Source: Gigantopelta aegis (lineage: Eukaryota > Mollusca > Gastropoda > Neomphalida > Peltospiridae). From it: a stretch of 64,000 nt of DNA. The position numbers and the translations under genes are program-made. The DNA lies in NCBI RefSeq assembly GCF_016097555.1, contig NC_054702.1, positions 68,696,195 to 68,760,194 on the forward strand, read 5' to 3'. The notes below the pieces were generated by a model. That model saw nothing but the letters and a program-made list of their open reading frames with translations. It did no database searches and had not been told where the DNA came from. Shown here piece after piece: positions 27,601 through 32,735 of the stretch. The number at the start of each line of letters is the position of its first letter. The stretch's first letter is position 1.

Positions 27601-29335
27601 CATACAGTGCAGCTTGGTGTATCTTAGATTGATACACATTTTATTAGTTTTAATCAGAAAACCTTTTATAAATGATTCTCAGTCAGTGTTTCTGCCAGAA
27701 AGAAATTTTTAGGTATGGCACTATGAAATTGAATGCAGCCACAGTTAACAGGGGGTAAGGGGGGCCTCCCCAACAAAGAAAATGGGTTACATTTAGGGTT
27801 AGGGTTAAGAATAATTCATTTTGTCAAAATTTTAACTTAAAAAAAAAAAAAAAAAAAATTAGTATGGCGCCATACCTATTTTACCCTCTGGCAGAAACCC
27901 TGTCAGTATATACATTTAGCTTATAGATTCAGTTATACAGTAGTTAGACATTAAAAATAGGTGATGTTAACAGTTATTGGAATCCCTGCATTGAAGAACA
28001 TCCTGGCTGGTTTCAGCATGAGAGGGTAAGGCTGGTTAAGCTAACCTGAAATGATGTTTCAGTTTTTAACTCTGCTGTTCATGCAATCTGTGTTTCTTTC
28101 AGAGGGTGGCTCCGTTCGCCTGACGCCGACAAGCAAGAAAAGACGTCTGATGACCTTATTAGGTGGAGCTGAGGCCAGTGAAAAGGTTAGTGCTGTATAT
28201 TTAATATACACGTGGGTTTAATTCAAAGCATGGTTAAGTTAATTAATTGTGTGAAGCTATATAGCAGAAAACAAAGGGAGACTTTTTAGGGTTTACATTT
28301 TGACCTATTTTTATATTAATGAAGACTGGTATTAAAACAACAATAAAATTTATGATTTGCATTTTTAAATTTGTGATATATTTTTTTCTTTTTCAGCTAA
28401 CTGTAGACCTACCAAATCAAATGAAGAGAACAATTTCCCTCGATTCAAAACACTCCTCTGCCTCGGATGATCCCAGAATCTCTTACTCTCAGGTCCAGTT
28501 TATACCAGAAAGAGATTACGATGAGATGGGATATCTCAAACCAAGAAAAAAGGACATTCCCAAGTACCTAGAGCTGATCAGTGACCCAGTCAATGGAGGC
28601 ATGCATCCGGTGCTTGAACGTGTGAACTCGCCAACAGAAAGTGTTTCTTCCACCAACAGCCAACGGTCTTCCCAGTACGCAGCAATGAACAAAAACAGCG
28701 GACCTTCTTCCCCGAGCAGTGTTAACTTCCCACTCATTCAGTTCAGCGATTCCAATGGAAATGCAGATTACTATAGGGCAGTAAAAAATTATCCCGACAA
28801 ACCTCCTCCTTACCAGGTTGCTAAGGAGCTTGCTTTACGGACCAAGGGTGTTAGATCGGTTAGGTCTTGTAAGAATGATGCTTCTCACACTGACAGAGAT
28901 TTGTACTCGAGACCTCTGATCAGTGGACAGCATTCGAATTCTTCCAACGAGTCTGGGTACTATTGTGTGGAGTGTTACAACAACCGCTCTCCCCCGTACC
29001 GAGGTGACAAGGCTGTGCCAAACTATGAGAGAGTCGATGAAGGCAGGATGGAGTCGCCACTGCCGAATTATTCAGTCTGGTCAAATAACAACATCGGACG
29101 TGGTTGTTCAGGTGAAGTAAGCAATGCCAACAGGTCAAATAACAACATTGGACATGGTTGTTCAGGCGAAGTGACCAATAGCAACAAAGATTTGCTTGTG
29201 TTTCCACCAGAGTATGTGAATGTTGCGAATCACGGTGGTGGTGGTGGTGGTGGAAGGACATCGCGTAATCAGGTTTACCCAGAAAATGGTGCTGCGTTTG
29301 CTGGTTTTGAGATTTCTCAGGCTAGTCTTGTTTAA
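516..29335 (+). CDS. ROS1: ROS1/Sevenless-like receptor tyrosine kinase, 31 exons, 5' end missing
   Basis: Orphan-type receptor tyrosine kinase of the plasma membrane; the family phosphorylates itself and recruits SH2 adaptors. Exons: 516-623, 1146-1318, 1705-2057, 5917-6080, 6429-6604, 7167-7296, 8139-8177, 10370-10617, 11051-11114, 11378-11577, 11985-12172, 12456-12763, 13165-13335, 13708-13934, 14485-14626, 15367-15617, 16154-16330, 16909-17107, 17494-17617, 17880-18052, 18582-18686, 19121-19259, 19591-19753, 20234-20428, 20893-20990, 21419-21616, 21995-22129, 22625-22773, 25489-25662, 28103-28185, 28397-29335. Every intron is GT-AG and all phases agree. Counting from the first split codon: propeller 1-255, FN3 268-368 and 382-485, propeller 486-773, four FN3 775-1204, TM about 1217-1241, kinase about 1300-1590, tail to 1997. 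[30 protein letters not shown] and [10 protein letters not shown] are present, so the kinase should be active. The first exon enters in phase 1, so earlier exons are upstream. Sevenless is the same family; the activation loop is closest to ROS1 as I know it. Confidence 0.93.
853..1145 (+). repeat. About three tandem units of 85-100 bp ending at a splice acceptor
   Basis: Three diverged copies of a unit carrying GACAATGGCAACACAAA followed by TTTTTTGTCTTTTTGTTTTCA start near 879, 963 and 1061. The last copy ends TTTTTGTTTGATTTTAG, which is the 3' splice site of the next exon at 1146. Confidence 0.8.
1146..1318 (+). CDS. ROS1: ROS1-like exon 2: propeller
   Basis: Acceptor GATTTTAG, donor GTG/GTGAGT. 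It reads [20 protein letters not shown] and [13 protein letters not shown], the W-containing strands of a six-bladed LDLR-like propeller. Phase 1 in, phase 0 out. Confidence 0.88.
1705..2057 (+). CDS. ROS1: ROS1-like exon 3: propeller blades
   Basis: Acceptor TTTCCAG, donor CCAG/GTAACA. It holds [20 protein letters not shown] and [12 protein letters not shown] class B type strands. The donor is followed within 16 bases by a MITE. Phase 0 in, phase 2 out. Confidence 0.9.
2073..2448 (+). mobile_element. MITE family A, copy 1
   Basis: The element begins TTAAAGGGACATACCCTA and ends AGGCCTGTCCCTTTAA, which are inverted terminal repeats. The interior matches, in the opposite orientation, the sequence at 49778-50141 over most of its length, including GTGATATTAAAAACACCAGG read on one strand. 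No coding capacity is visible. Confidence 0.82.
2501..2749 (+). repeat. Left copy of a 250-bp direct repeat
   Basis: It matches 4401-4640 nearly end to end, for example CTGTTGAATGCTGAAATGAG and the closing TTTAAAAATACATT. Both copies hold a reversed SINE tail fragment (TTTGTTTAATA...CACTA...AGCACAT). The copies bracket a SINE that itself carries a hAT-like MITE. Confidence 0.85.
2751..4400 (+). mobile_element. tRNA-headed SINE (head i, tail b), split by a MITE
   Basis: The head GGACGTAGTCCAGTGGTAAA lies at 2757-2776. It resumes after the insertion with CTGATGCACAATCGGTCAGAG, the core GTATGTGCTATCCTGTCTGT and the tail TCAGTGTGCTATAGTGGTGT. SINE sequence is only 2751-2783 and 4122-4400; the rest is the hAT-like insertion. 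Confidence 0.85.
2784..4113 (+). mobile_element. Non-autonomous hAT-like transposon, 1.33 kb, with 8-bp target duplication
   Basis: Perfect 14-bp terminal inverted repeats CAGACCTGTCAACC (2784-2797) and GGTTGACAGGTCTG (4100-4113) are flanked by the identical octamer GCACTCGC at 2776-2783 and 4114-4121. A CAG start and an 8-bp duplication are hallmarks of the hAT superfamily. The right end has three subterminal copies of CTCCTGCTTT, and the left end has CTCCCGG and CTCCTG motifs; subterminal repeats are usual transposase-binding sites in hATs. No transposase frame is visible inside. Confidence 0.88.
4401..4640 (+). repeat. Right copy of a 250-bp direct repeat
   Basis: Partner of 2501-2749; see there. 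Differences are scattered substitutions and short indels, so the duplication is not recent. Confidence 0.85.
5356..5490 (+). repeat. Degenerate (GGAT)n / (GAAT)n microsatellite
   Basis: Runs of GGATGGATGGATGG, GGGTGGGTGGG and GAATGAATGAAT fill this stretch of the intron between exons 3 and 4. Confidence 0.9.
5917..6080 (+). CDS. ROS1: ROS1-like exon 4: last propeller blade
   Basis: Acceptor AATTAG, donor CCAG/GTTTGT. It reads [20 protein letters not shown] and ends in [12 protein letters not shown]. Phase 2 in, phase 1 out. Confidence 0.88.
6429..6604 (+). CDS. ROS1: ROS1-like exon 5: FN3 first half
   Basis: Acceptor TTTTTCAG, donor ATT/GTAAGT. It starts with [20 protein letters not shown] and contains LTWKRSSEV, the B-strand tryptophan region of a fibronectin type III fold. 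Phase 1 in, phase 0 out. Confidence 0.88.
6695..6810 (+). repeat. Unnamed dispersed intronic repeat, copy 1
   Basis: CCCAAAAACTGTTCATGTCC and GTGAAAAGGTCAAACTAG resemble sequence at 14815-14910, 15910-16070 and 21725-21870. Old and diverged. Confidence 0.5.
7167..7296 (+). CDS. ROS1: ROS1-like exon 6: FN3 second half
   Basis: Acceptor ATTGTAG, donor TCAG/GTACAT. It reads [20 protein letters not shown] then [17 protein letters not shown], the E-F-G strands of an FN3 with the usual G-L-x-P-Y turn. Phase 0 in, phase 1 out. Confidence 0.88.
7765..7865 (+). mobile_element. Relic of a SINE head (head iii)
   Basis: GGGATCTAGCTCATTACATT and GCTCGCCTGAGGTGATTTGG follow the A-box/B-box layout of the tRNA-like head also seen reversed at 47165-47262 and 49095-49198. 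No body is recognisable. Confidence 0.5.
8139..8177 (+). CDS. ROS1: ROS1-like exon 7: 39-nt micro-exon with RKRS site
   Basis: Acceptor GTTTTCAG, donor ACAA/GTGAGC. It encodes [12 protein letters not shown] between the two FN3 domains and joins the next exon in frame (phase 1 on both sides). RKR/S fits a furin-type cleavage site. Confidence 0.75.
8377..8382 (+). terminator. Possible intronic poly(A) signal
   Basis: AATAAA lies 199 nt after the donor of the micro-exon. If the donor is skipped, the frame reads on into the intron and stops at 8214-8216, so use of this signal would make a soluble ectodomain. Confidence 0.3.
10370..10617 (+). CDS. ROS1: ROS1-like exon 8: FN3
   Basis: Acceptor TGTTTTAG, donor TTCAG/GTAATC. 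It begins [16 protein letters not shown], has [20 protein letters not shown] and ends [10 protein letters not shown], a clear FN3 pattern. Phase 1 in, phase 0 out. Confidence 0.88.
11051..11114 (+). CDS. ROS1: ROS1-like exon 9: end of FN3
   Basis: Acceptor TTCTGTAG, donor GATG/GTAAGT. It encodes [20 protein letters not shown], the F-G strands closing the FN3. Phase 0 in, phase 1 out. Confidence 0.88.
11378..11577 (+). CDS. ROS1: ROS1-like exon 10: second propeller begins
   Basis: Acceptor TTTTTCAG, donor TCT/GTGAGT. It reads [20 protein letters not shown] and [15 protein letters not shown], propeller strands. Phase 1 in, phase 0 out. Confidence 0.88.
11985..12172 (+). CDS. ROS1: ROS1-like exon 11: propeller
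   Basis: Acceptor TTCCAG, donor ACAAG/GTATGT. It contains [20 protein letters not shown], the YWTD-like blade motif. Phase 0 in, phase 2 out. Confidence 0.88.
12456..12763 (+). CDS. ROS1: ROS1-like exon 12: propeller with RKKRAD site
   Basis: Acceptor CTTTCAG, donor CAAG/GTAAGT. It begins [20 protein letters not shown] and later has [19 protein letters not shown] basic stretch [12 protein letters not shown] sits in a loop and looks like a second furin-type site. Phase 2 in, phase 1 out. Confidence 0.88.
13165..13335 (+). CDS. ROS1: ROS1-like exon 13: last propeller blade
   Basis: Acceptor TTTTTAAAG, donor CCAG/GTGATA. It reads [20 protein letters not shown] and ends [14 protein letters not shown]. 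Phase 1 in, phase 1 out. Confidence 0.88.
13708..13934 (+). CDS. ROS1: ROS1-like exon 14: FN3
   Basis: Acceptor TTCTCCCAG, donor TTTG/GTAGGT. It starts [20 protein letters not shown] and has [11 protein letters not shown] in the C-strand position. Phase 1 in, phase 0 out. Confidence 0.88.
14280..14365 (+). repeat. (GT)n-rich microsatellite
   Basis: Interrupted GTGTGTGTGT runs in the intron between exons 14 and 15. Confidence 0.92.
14485..14626 (+). CDS. ROS1: ROS1-like exon 15: end of FN3
   Basis: Acceptor TTTTGTAG, donor GGAG/GTGAGA. It reads [20 protein letters not shown], the L-x-P-x-T-x-Y signature of FN3. Phase 0 in, phase 1 out. Confidence 0.9.
14815..14910 (+). repeat. Unnamed dispersed intronic repeat, copy 2
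   Basis: CCTGTTCCTGTCATTGTTCT and CCTGCAAGGTTTTCTCGATG match the family at 6695, 15910 and 21725, especially 21725-21870. Confidence 0.5.
15367..15617 (+). CDS. ROS1: ROS1-like exon 16: FN3
   Basis: Acceptor TAATTTTAG, donor AAG/GTGTGT. It begins [20 protein letters not shown] and holds [20 protein letters not shown], the second of the four membrane-proximal FN3 domains. Phase 1 in, phase 0 out. Confidence 0.9.
15676..15877 (+). mobile_element. SINE fragment (core plus tail b)
   Basis: The core AAAAGATCCCTTGCTGCC and the tail ATCAATGTGCTTTATTGGTG with AAACAAAACAAACTTTAACT are present; the tRNA-like head is gone. Confidence 0.8.
15910..16070 (+). repeat. Unnamed dispersed intronic repeat, copy 3
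   Basis: CCAGATTTTAGTGCTTCTTG and AAAACTGTTCCTATCCTTG match the family; a C13 run follows at about 16025. Confidence 0.5.
16154..16330 (+). CDS. ROS1: ROS1-like exon 17: FN3 junction
   Basis: Acceptor TTTTTAG, donor GAG/GTAAAA. It closes one FN3 ([20 protein letters not shown]) and opens the next ([14 protein letters not shown]). Phase 0 both sides. Confidence 0.88.
16909..17107 (+). CDS. ROS1: ROS1-like exon 18: FN3
   Basis: Acceptor ATTTGCAG, donor CATGA/GTAAGT. It reads [20 protein letters not shown], the F-strand signature. Phase 0 in, phase 1 out. Confidence 0.9.
17494..17617 (+). CDS. ROS1: ROS1-like exon 19: last FN3, first half
   Basis: Acceptor TTTTTTAG, donor ACAG/GTAACA. It reads [20 protein letters not shown] then [20 protein letters not shown], a canonical FN3 B-C region. 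Phase 1 in, phase 2 out. Confidence 0.92.
17880..18052 (+). CDS. ROS1: ROS1-like exon 20: last FN3, second half
   Basis: Acceptor CTCTAACAG, donor TCTG/GTTAGT. It reads [20 protein letters not shown], the F-G strands. A nearby AG at 17886-17887 would break the phase, so 17880 is chosen. Phase 2 in, phase 1 out. Confidence 0.9.
18582..18686 (+). CDS. ROS1: ROS1-like exon 21: transmembrane helix
   Basis: Acceptor TTATTTCAG, donor TATAT/GTAAGT. It encodes about 25 hydrophobic residues including [20 protein letters not shown]. Phase 1 both sides. Confidence 0.92.
19121..19259 (+). CDS. ROS1: ROS1-like exon 22: juxtamembrane segment
   Basis: Acceptor TGAATGCAG, donor TCAG/GTCAGT. It begins with the stop-transfer basic cluster [13 protein letters not shown], then [19 protein letters not shown]. 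Phase 1 in, phase 2 out. Confidence 0.9.
19591..19753 (+). CDS. ROS1: ROS1-like exon 23: kinase N-lobe
   Basis: Acceptor CCTTTTCAG, donor AAG/GTAATT. It carries the glycine loop [12 protein letters not shown] and ends at the ATP-binding lysine of VAVK. Phase 2 in, phase 0 out. Confidence 0.95.
20234..20428 (+). CDS. ROS1: ROS1-like exon 24: kinase helix C and hinge
   Basis: Acceptor GATTGCAG, donor [28 protein letters not shown] holds the helix C glutamate, and [17 protein letters not shown] gives the gatekeeper and hinge, very close to ROS1. Phase 0 both sides. Confidence 0.95.
20893..20990 (+). CDS. ROS1: ROS1-like exon 25: kinase helix E
   Basis: Acceptor GTTGTAG, donor CACAG/GTGATC. It reads [18 protein letters not shown]; the last two bases start the arginine codon of HRD. 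Phase 0 in, phase 2 out. Confidence 0.93.
21419..21616 (+). CDS. ROS1: ROS1-like exon 26: catalytic and activation loops
   Basis: Acceptor TGTTTCAG, donor ATATG/GTATAG. It contains [13 protein letters not shown] at 21485-21493, [10 protein letters not shown] with the Y-x-x-x-Y-Y autophosphorylation trio, and [10 protein letters not shown]. Phase 2 both sides. Confidence 0.96.
21725..21870 (+). repeat. Unnamed dispersed intronic repeat, copy 4
   Basis: CTGGATTTTAGCACTACTCA, AAAACTGTTTCTGTCCTTG and GATAAAAGGTCACACTAGC give the fullest copy of the family. Confidence 0.5.
21995..22129 (+). CDS. ROS1: ROS1-like exon 27: kinase C-lobe
   Basis: Acceptor TTTTTTGCAG, donor GACAT/GTAAGT. It reads [20 protein letters not shown] and [15 protein letters not shown]. 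Phase 2 both sides. Confidence 0.94.
22237..22507 (+). mobile_element. 5'-truncated SINE (head ii remnant, tail a)
   Basis: GCAAGGCTCAATGGGTAGGT begins the remnant; core GCTATCCTGCCTGTGGGAAG; tail GTTGAGTGCGTCGTTAAATA and (TTTC)n follow. It lies in the intron between exons 27 and 28. Confidence 0.88.
22625..22773 (+). CDS. ROS1: ROS1-like exon 28: end of kinase
   Basis: Acceptor ATTTTTAG, donor GATG/GTAAGT. It reads [20 protein letters not shown], kinase subdomain XI with the invariant arginine. Phase 2 in, phase 1 out. Confidence 0.94.
24505..24905. mobile_element. Cluster of palindromic MITE-like elements
   Basis: First palindrome: TTCATGTTTTTTGTCAAATA (from 24530) pairs with ATATTTGATAAAAACATGAA ending near 24672, with inner arms AAGTTTGCAATCATA and TATGATTGCAAACTT. 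Second: CAGTGACGATAACACATTTT (about 24768) pairs with AAAATGTGTTATCGTCACTG ending 24835. The TTATATAATAAATA motif recurs at both outer ends of the second part. No coding capacity. Confidence 0.75.
25035..25325 (+). repeat. Diverged tandem repeats of about 60 bp
   Basis: Around five units of the form TATGGTCCTACTATTAATAA then TCAATAGTTAACTATTC then TTTTTGGTTA, ending 160 bp before exon 29. Confidence 0.75.
25489..25662 (+). CDS. ROS1: ROS1-like exon 29: symmetric acidic/serine cassette exon
   Basis: Acceptor GCCTTCCAG, donor GAGAG/GTAGGA, 174 nt, phase 1 both sides, so it can be skipped without shifting the frame. It encodes [20 protein letters not shown], an acidic run SDTSDDEEA and a basic end [12 protein letters not shown] content is far above the flanks, as expected for coding sequence. 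Confidence 0.8.
25735..26195 (+). repeat. Minisatellite, about five units of 90-130 bp
   Basis: Units carry TAGTATTAATAACGAAAACA, AAAATGATGGAAATTAAAGT, GTGTTCATTGTCATTGAAGG and TTGTTAAAGAAATAATTTTT. It starts about 70 bp after the donor of exon 29. Confidence 0.9.
26196..27683 (+). other. Intronic AT-rich stretch, nothing identified
   Basis: No exon, repeat family or RNA gene could be supported, apart from a very degenerate SINE-like patch near 27425-27570. Confidence 0.6.
27684..27902. mobile_element. hAT-like MITE with CAG(T/G)GTTTCTGCCAGA ends
   Basis: The left end CAGTGTTTCTGCCAGAAAG and right end CTCTGGCAGAAACCCTG are inverted repeats, followed inward by GGTATGGCACTATG and TAGTATGGCGCCATACC. 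A poly(A) run of about 20 lies inside. Target duplication not clear. Confidence 0.7.
28103..28185 (+). CDS. ROS1: ROS1-like exon 30: tail
   Basis: Acceptor TTCTTTCAG, donor AAAAG/GTTAGT. It encodes [20 protein letters not shown] and AEASEK. Phase 1 in, phase 0 out; it can follow exon 28 or exon 29. Confidence 0.85.
28397..29335 (+). CDS. ROS1: ROS1-like exon 31: long cytoplasmic tail and stop
   Basis: Acceptor TTTTTCAG; stop TAA at 29333-29335; 312 codons. With exons 29-30 the tail after the kinase is about 400 residues, several times the human ROS1 tail. Visible motifs: [13 protein letters not shown] (28673-28687, YxxM type for p85 SH2), PPPY (about 28802, WW-domain type), YYCV, NYERV, and EYVNV (about 29210-29224, Y-x-N type for Grb2 SH2). 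An 18-residue tandem duplication lies at 29081-29188, and GGT codons give a run of seven glycines near 29234. Confidence 0.93.
   Translation, partial: LTVDLPNQMKRTISLDSKHSSASDDPRISYSQVQFIPERDYDEMGYLKPRKKDIPKYLELISDPVNGGMHPVLERVNSPTESVSSTNSQRSSQYAAMNKNSGPSSPSSVNFPLIQFSDSNGNADYYRAVKNYPDKPPPYQVAKELALRTKGVRSVRSCKNDASHTDRDLYSRPLISGQHSNSSNESGYYCVECYNNRSPPYRGDKAVPNYERVDEGRMESPLPNYSVWSNNNIGRGCSGEVSNANRSNNNIGHGCSGEVTNSNKDLLVFPPEYVNVANHGGGGGGGRTSRNQVYPENGAAFAGFEISQASLV
29081..29188 (+). repeat. In-frame 54-bp tandem duplication in the receptor tail
   Basis: The two units encode [18 protein letters not shown] and [18 protein letters not shown]; they differ by four residues. Confidence 0.95.
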
Positions 29336-30434
29336 AACCCACTTCATTATTGTTACAGAATTTACATTGCAAATGGAACTTGCATATTTTTTTTTTTTTT
29401 ACTGGGCCAAAAAAGGTTGTGTGTCATCGATTAACATAATAATCAAAATACTTTTTGGTGTGAAACCTTTTCCTAACTACCACATACATGTTTTTCTTTA
29501 ATTCATATTGTAGAATTGATATGAATTCTGTTGAAATGTTTGTTAATGTTTAGTTACATTGTTACAGTAACACATTGAAAGAACTCTATTTTGTGTGGAC
29601 ATTACTGATGATGTGTTCCACTGGGGTGTCTCAGTTAACTTGTAAGACTGCTGTTGCACAGTCTACCCTAGTTTTTGTTGAAAAAAAATTCTCCACTAGA
29701 ATAATAGTGAAATGTTGTTACTTAATTCTTGTTATTGCAATTTTAAACCATTTCTATGTTAATGGTAACTTTGTTCATTTGCATGTTTTTTGTTATAGTA
29801 TCTTATGAACTATTTTAGTTTACAAGTTTTATTGTAGCATTGTTTAACTATGAAATTTCAGTAATTCAGCACTCTGTGAAATAACATTGATATTACATCA
29901 GTCAGTAAGTGCCTGTTGAATAAGACCTCATGAATGTTCTGTAAATATTATTATTTAGAGCATAAATCCATGCAATGAAAGTTGGCATGTTATCTAATAC
30001 ATGTACATTGAAATCAGTGTGGTGCAGAATTATCTTAACGACCTAACACTCAAAAAGTATGAAGTTGAAATAAAATTCTTTATTGGCACCTTGATCAAAG
30101 TGAACCCTGGCACCAATGTCAGATGTTGTTACAAAAACTTCTCAGAGGTGAGACCAAACATATTTTCATCACATGGTCTTAAATTTCACAAAAGTTACAG
30201 TGTGTTGTATAAATGAATTAAGAAAAGAGGACTCATTGTGTGGACTCATCAAAACACACTGACAAAGTATTCTTTGTGCCACATTACATTAAAATGTTGT
30301 CAGGATCATGTTTTTCATAACTTGTCTTTCATATTGGATGGTACAGCAATTTATTTGCTTATATCCACAAGAAGGTTCAAGCATGCTGTCCTGGACGTGA
30401 TTAAAAAGGCTGGGTCGCCTATACAATTGCATTT
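29336..30434 (+). other. Probable 3' UTR of the ROS1-like gene
   Basis: AT-rich non-coding sequence directly after the stop. Near 30370-30400 GGTTCAAGCATGCTGTCCTG is a fragment of the SINE family iv found at 53970-54430. Confidence 0.6.
30069..30074 (+). terminator. Candidate poly(A) signal of the ROS1-like gene
   Basis: AATAAA 734 nt after the stop codon, the first canonical hexamer I found there. A distal AATAAA at 36998-37003, followed by a T/GT-rich stretch, is an alternative end. Confidence 0.45.
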
Positions 30435-32037
30435 TATATATACTACTCAAAAGAATGTAAGGGTCAAAAATTTATAACCAAATAAGTTTCAGAGTGTATT
30501 AGATTGATGATGTAAACTACACCAAAAATTTAATTTATTGTTCCATATTTACAAAAACCCACAAATAAACGTCAGTGTATACAAGAAAGTCACATGACAT
30601 GCTGTCAAAGTTGAAGGTTGTCAAACATGGATTTTACACCTTAGAACATTCGTTTAATAGTGTGTGAATCCACCCCTGGCGCGAATACACTCGACACATC
30701 GTTGCCTCATGCTGTTGATCAGACGTCTGAAGAACTCTTGGGGAATGGCCTGCCACTCTGCCATAAGAAGTTGACCCAGATCATGAAGGTTGGCCGGAGG
30801 GGCATGGTTATCCCGAACTCTCCTGCCTAATTCGTCCCAGGCGTGCTCTATTGGGGCCAAGTCAGGCGAATATGCTGGCCAATCCATCCTGGCGATACCT
30901 TGTTGTCTGAGAAAGTCCGTTACCACCCTGGCACGGTGGGGTCTGGCATTGTCATCCTGCAGAACTGCCCCGCTGCCAATCTGCTGAAGGCCTGGGAGAA
31001 CCAACGGCCGGATAATCTTTCAGATAGCGGATTCCATTCAGATTGCCATCCACCACATAGATCCTGTGGTGGATAGAGATGCCACCCCACACCATGACGC
31101 TGCCACCACCGAACTGGTGACGTTGTCTAACGTTAACGTCAGCGAAGCGCTCCCCAGGACGTCTGTAGACACGAACCCGACCATCGTTGAACTGGAGACT
31201 AAACCTGGACTCATCAGTGAACATCACTCGACCCCACTGAACACGTTGCCACCGCAGATGAAGTGTGCACCAGTGACGTCTGGCCGTTCTGTGACGTGGT
31301 AGGAGTGGTGGTCGAACAGCCTGGCGACAGCAGCGTAGATTATTGGCTCTCAGACGATTGCGTATGGTTTGATCAGACACTCGAGTTCCAGTCGCAGTCC
31401 GCAGATTGTCACGTAATCGGCGTGCAGTGGTTGTGCGTTGACGTAGAGCCATATTGGTGATGTAGCGGTCCTCTCTATTTGTAGTGCTTCGGGGTCTTCC
31501 CGAACGTGGACGATTTCGAACAGAATTCGTTGCTTGGTACCGTTGCCACAGTCGGCCAATGACACTCTGACTGACACCAAGTCTCAGAGCAACATTTCTT
31601 TGCGTATTGCCATCCTGAAGCCAAGCAATAGCCCTTCCTCGATCTTCGATAGTCAGTTGACGTCGTACCATTGTCGAATTTGGAGTGTGCACCGTACATG
31701 AACGCAAGCTCCAATTATACGGAAATTCAGCATTGGGAATATGGAATACACAAGCAAAGCGTGCAAATGAAGCGCTTTGTGAAAAAGCAAATTATGGGCA
31801 CTTAGCAGACCTTTAGCTTTCGCCCTAATTTACGTGCAAATGTAAGCATGTTTTCGCCATTAGAACTAGTCGACAGTGTCAATGACTGGATTTTAATTCA
31901 TTTATGGGTTGCTTAGACCCACTTTCGTCAAAATGGAACAATACCATGCGTGACATTATGGTCTAGCTAATATAATTGACATTCAGAAAAATAATGTCGA
32001 AAATATCGTCTGACCCTTAAATTCTTTTGAGTAGTAT
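30435..32037 (-). mobile_element. Tc1-type DNA transposon
   Basis: Terminal inverted repeats TACTACTCAAAAGAATGTAA (from 30441) and TTAAATTCTTTTGAGTAGTA (ending about 32036) extend inward to TGACCCTTA. The insertion sits in a TA-rich site, as expected for TA-targeting Tc1/mariner elements. Length 1.6 kb, with a transposase remnant on the minus strand. Confidence 0.9.
30654..31707 (-). pseudogene. Tc1 transposase, frameshifted
   Basis: The N-terminal part (31707 down to about 31015) has a helix-turn-helix region (RGRAIAWLQDGNTQRNVALR, GVSQSVIGRLWQRY), a GRPRSTT hook and the first catalytic aspartate in VMFTDESRFSL. The C-terminal part, in another frame from about 31010 down to 30654, has VLQDDNARPHRARV and YSPDLAPIEHAWDELG. 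Thirty-four residues separate the second Asp from the Glu, the DD34E spacing of Tc1. The frame is lost just after NGIRYLKD, by a one- or two-base indel around 31010-31020. This copy cannot make active transposase. Confidence 0.9.
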
Positions 32038-32495
32038 ATATATATATATATATATATATCATCCAACTTTTGTCATGTTTAATATACAGGTCTAAGCTGC
32101 AATTTTCTTTGCTTCCTATGTTTTCTGTTGTTTCTGCTTTGAATGAACATAAAGACTTGATAGTCATAACTATTCCTTTCATTTCAGATTAATATGGCTC
32201 GCATTTTGGCATTCTGTATTTCTAGTCATTAACAAAATGTATCGTTATGGATGATATTTTAACAGTATTCTAAAAAGTGCTAACAATGTTTTGGTTTTTC
32301 ATCTTAAACCTGTAAATTTGTTAGTCTGGCTTAAATGTTACCTTGGCAGTTGCTACTTTTCTGTTACAATTATTATATCATCTTTTAAGTGGTGCTTTGC
32401 AGTGCCTGTAACTGGGTACAGGCTTTCTACTGGTTAAAAGAAGCTTCTGAGTCTGTTTTAAAAGTTAAAATTGAACCTAACTTGTATACATTATA

Positions 32496-32735
32496 TACTG
32501 ATGGAAAGAAATAAAGGATCACACAGATAGCAACAAGAACTAATGACTGCATTGAAAATCAATTCATATTGTCAGAAATTGACTTGGAACATATATGCAG
32601 CACATTCAATCACACATTACAACTTGGTATGAAATACAGATATTAACTAGCATGGTAATGTCTGTATTTCATACCACGTTAATTAAATTTGGTCTATAAT
32701 TTGACATGTTCTCTTATTTCTTTCCATCAGTATAT
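32496..32735. mobile_element. Small MITE with Tc1/mariner-like ends
   Basis: The end TACTGATGGAAAGAAATAAA (32496-32515) is matched in reverse by TTATTTCTTTCCATCAGTA (ending 32733). An inner palindrome pairs GGTATGAAATACAGATATT with AATGTCTGTATTTCATACC. TA lies at both borders. Confidence 0.8.

Noticed and set aside
27794..27812. TTAGGGTTAGGG-like stretch as an interstitial telomere
   Set aside because: Only about two units inside a MITE; chance or decayed repeat.
28920..29261. Minus-strand histidine-rich frame over the receptor tail
   Set aside because: Reverse reading of the GGT repeat and tail codons; no independent support.
31066..31302. Plus-strand open frames over the Tc1 element
   Set aside because: They are antisense shadows of the transposase, which has clear motifs on the minus strand.
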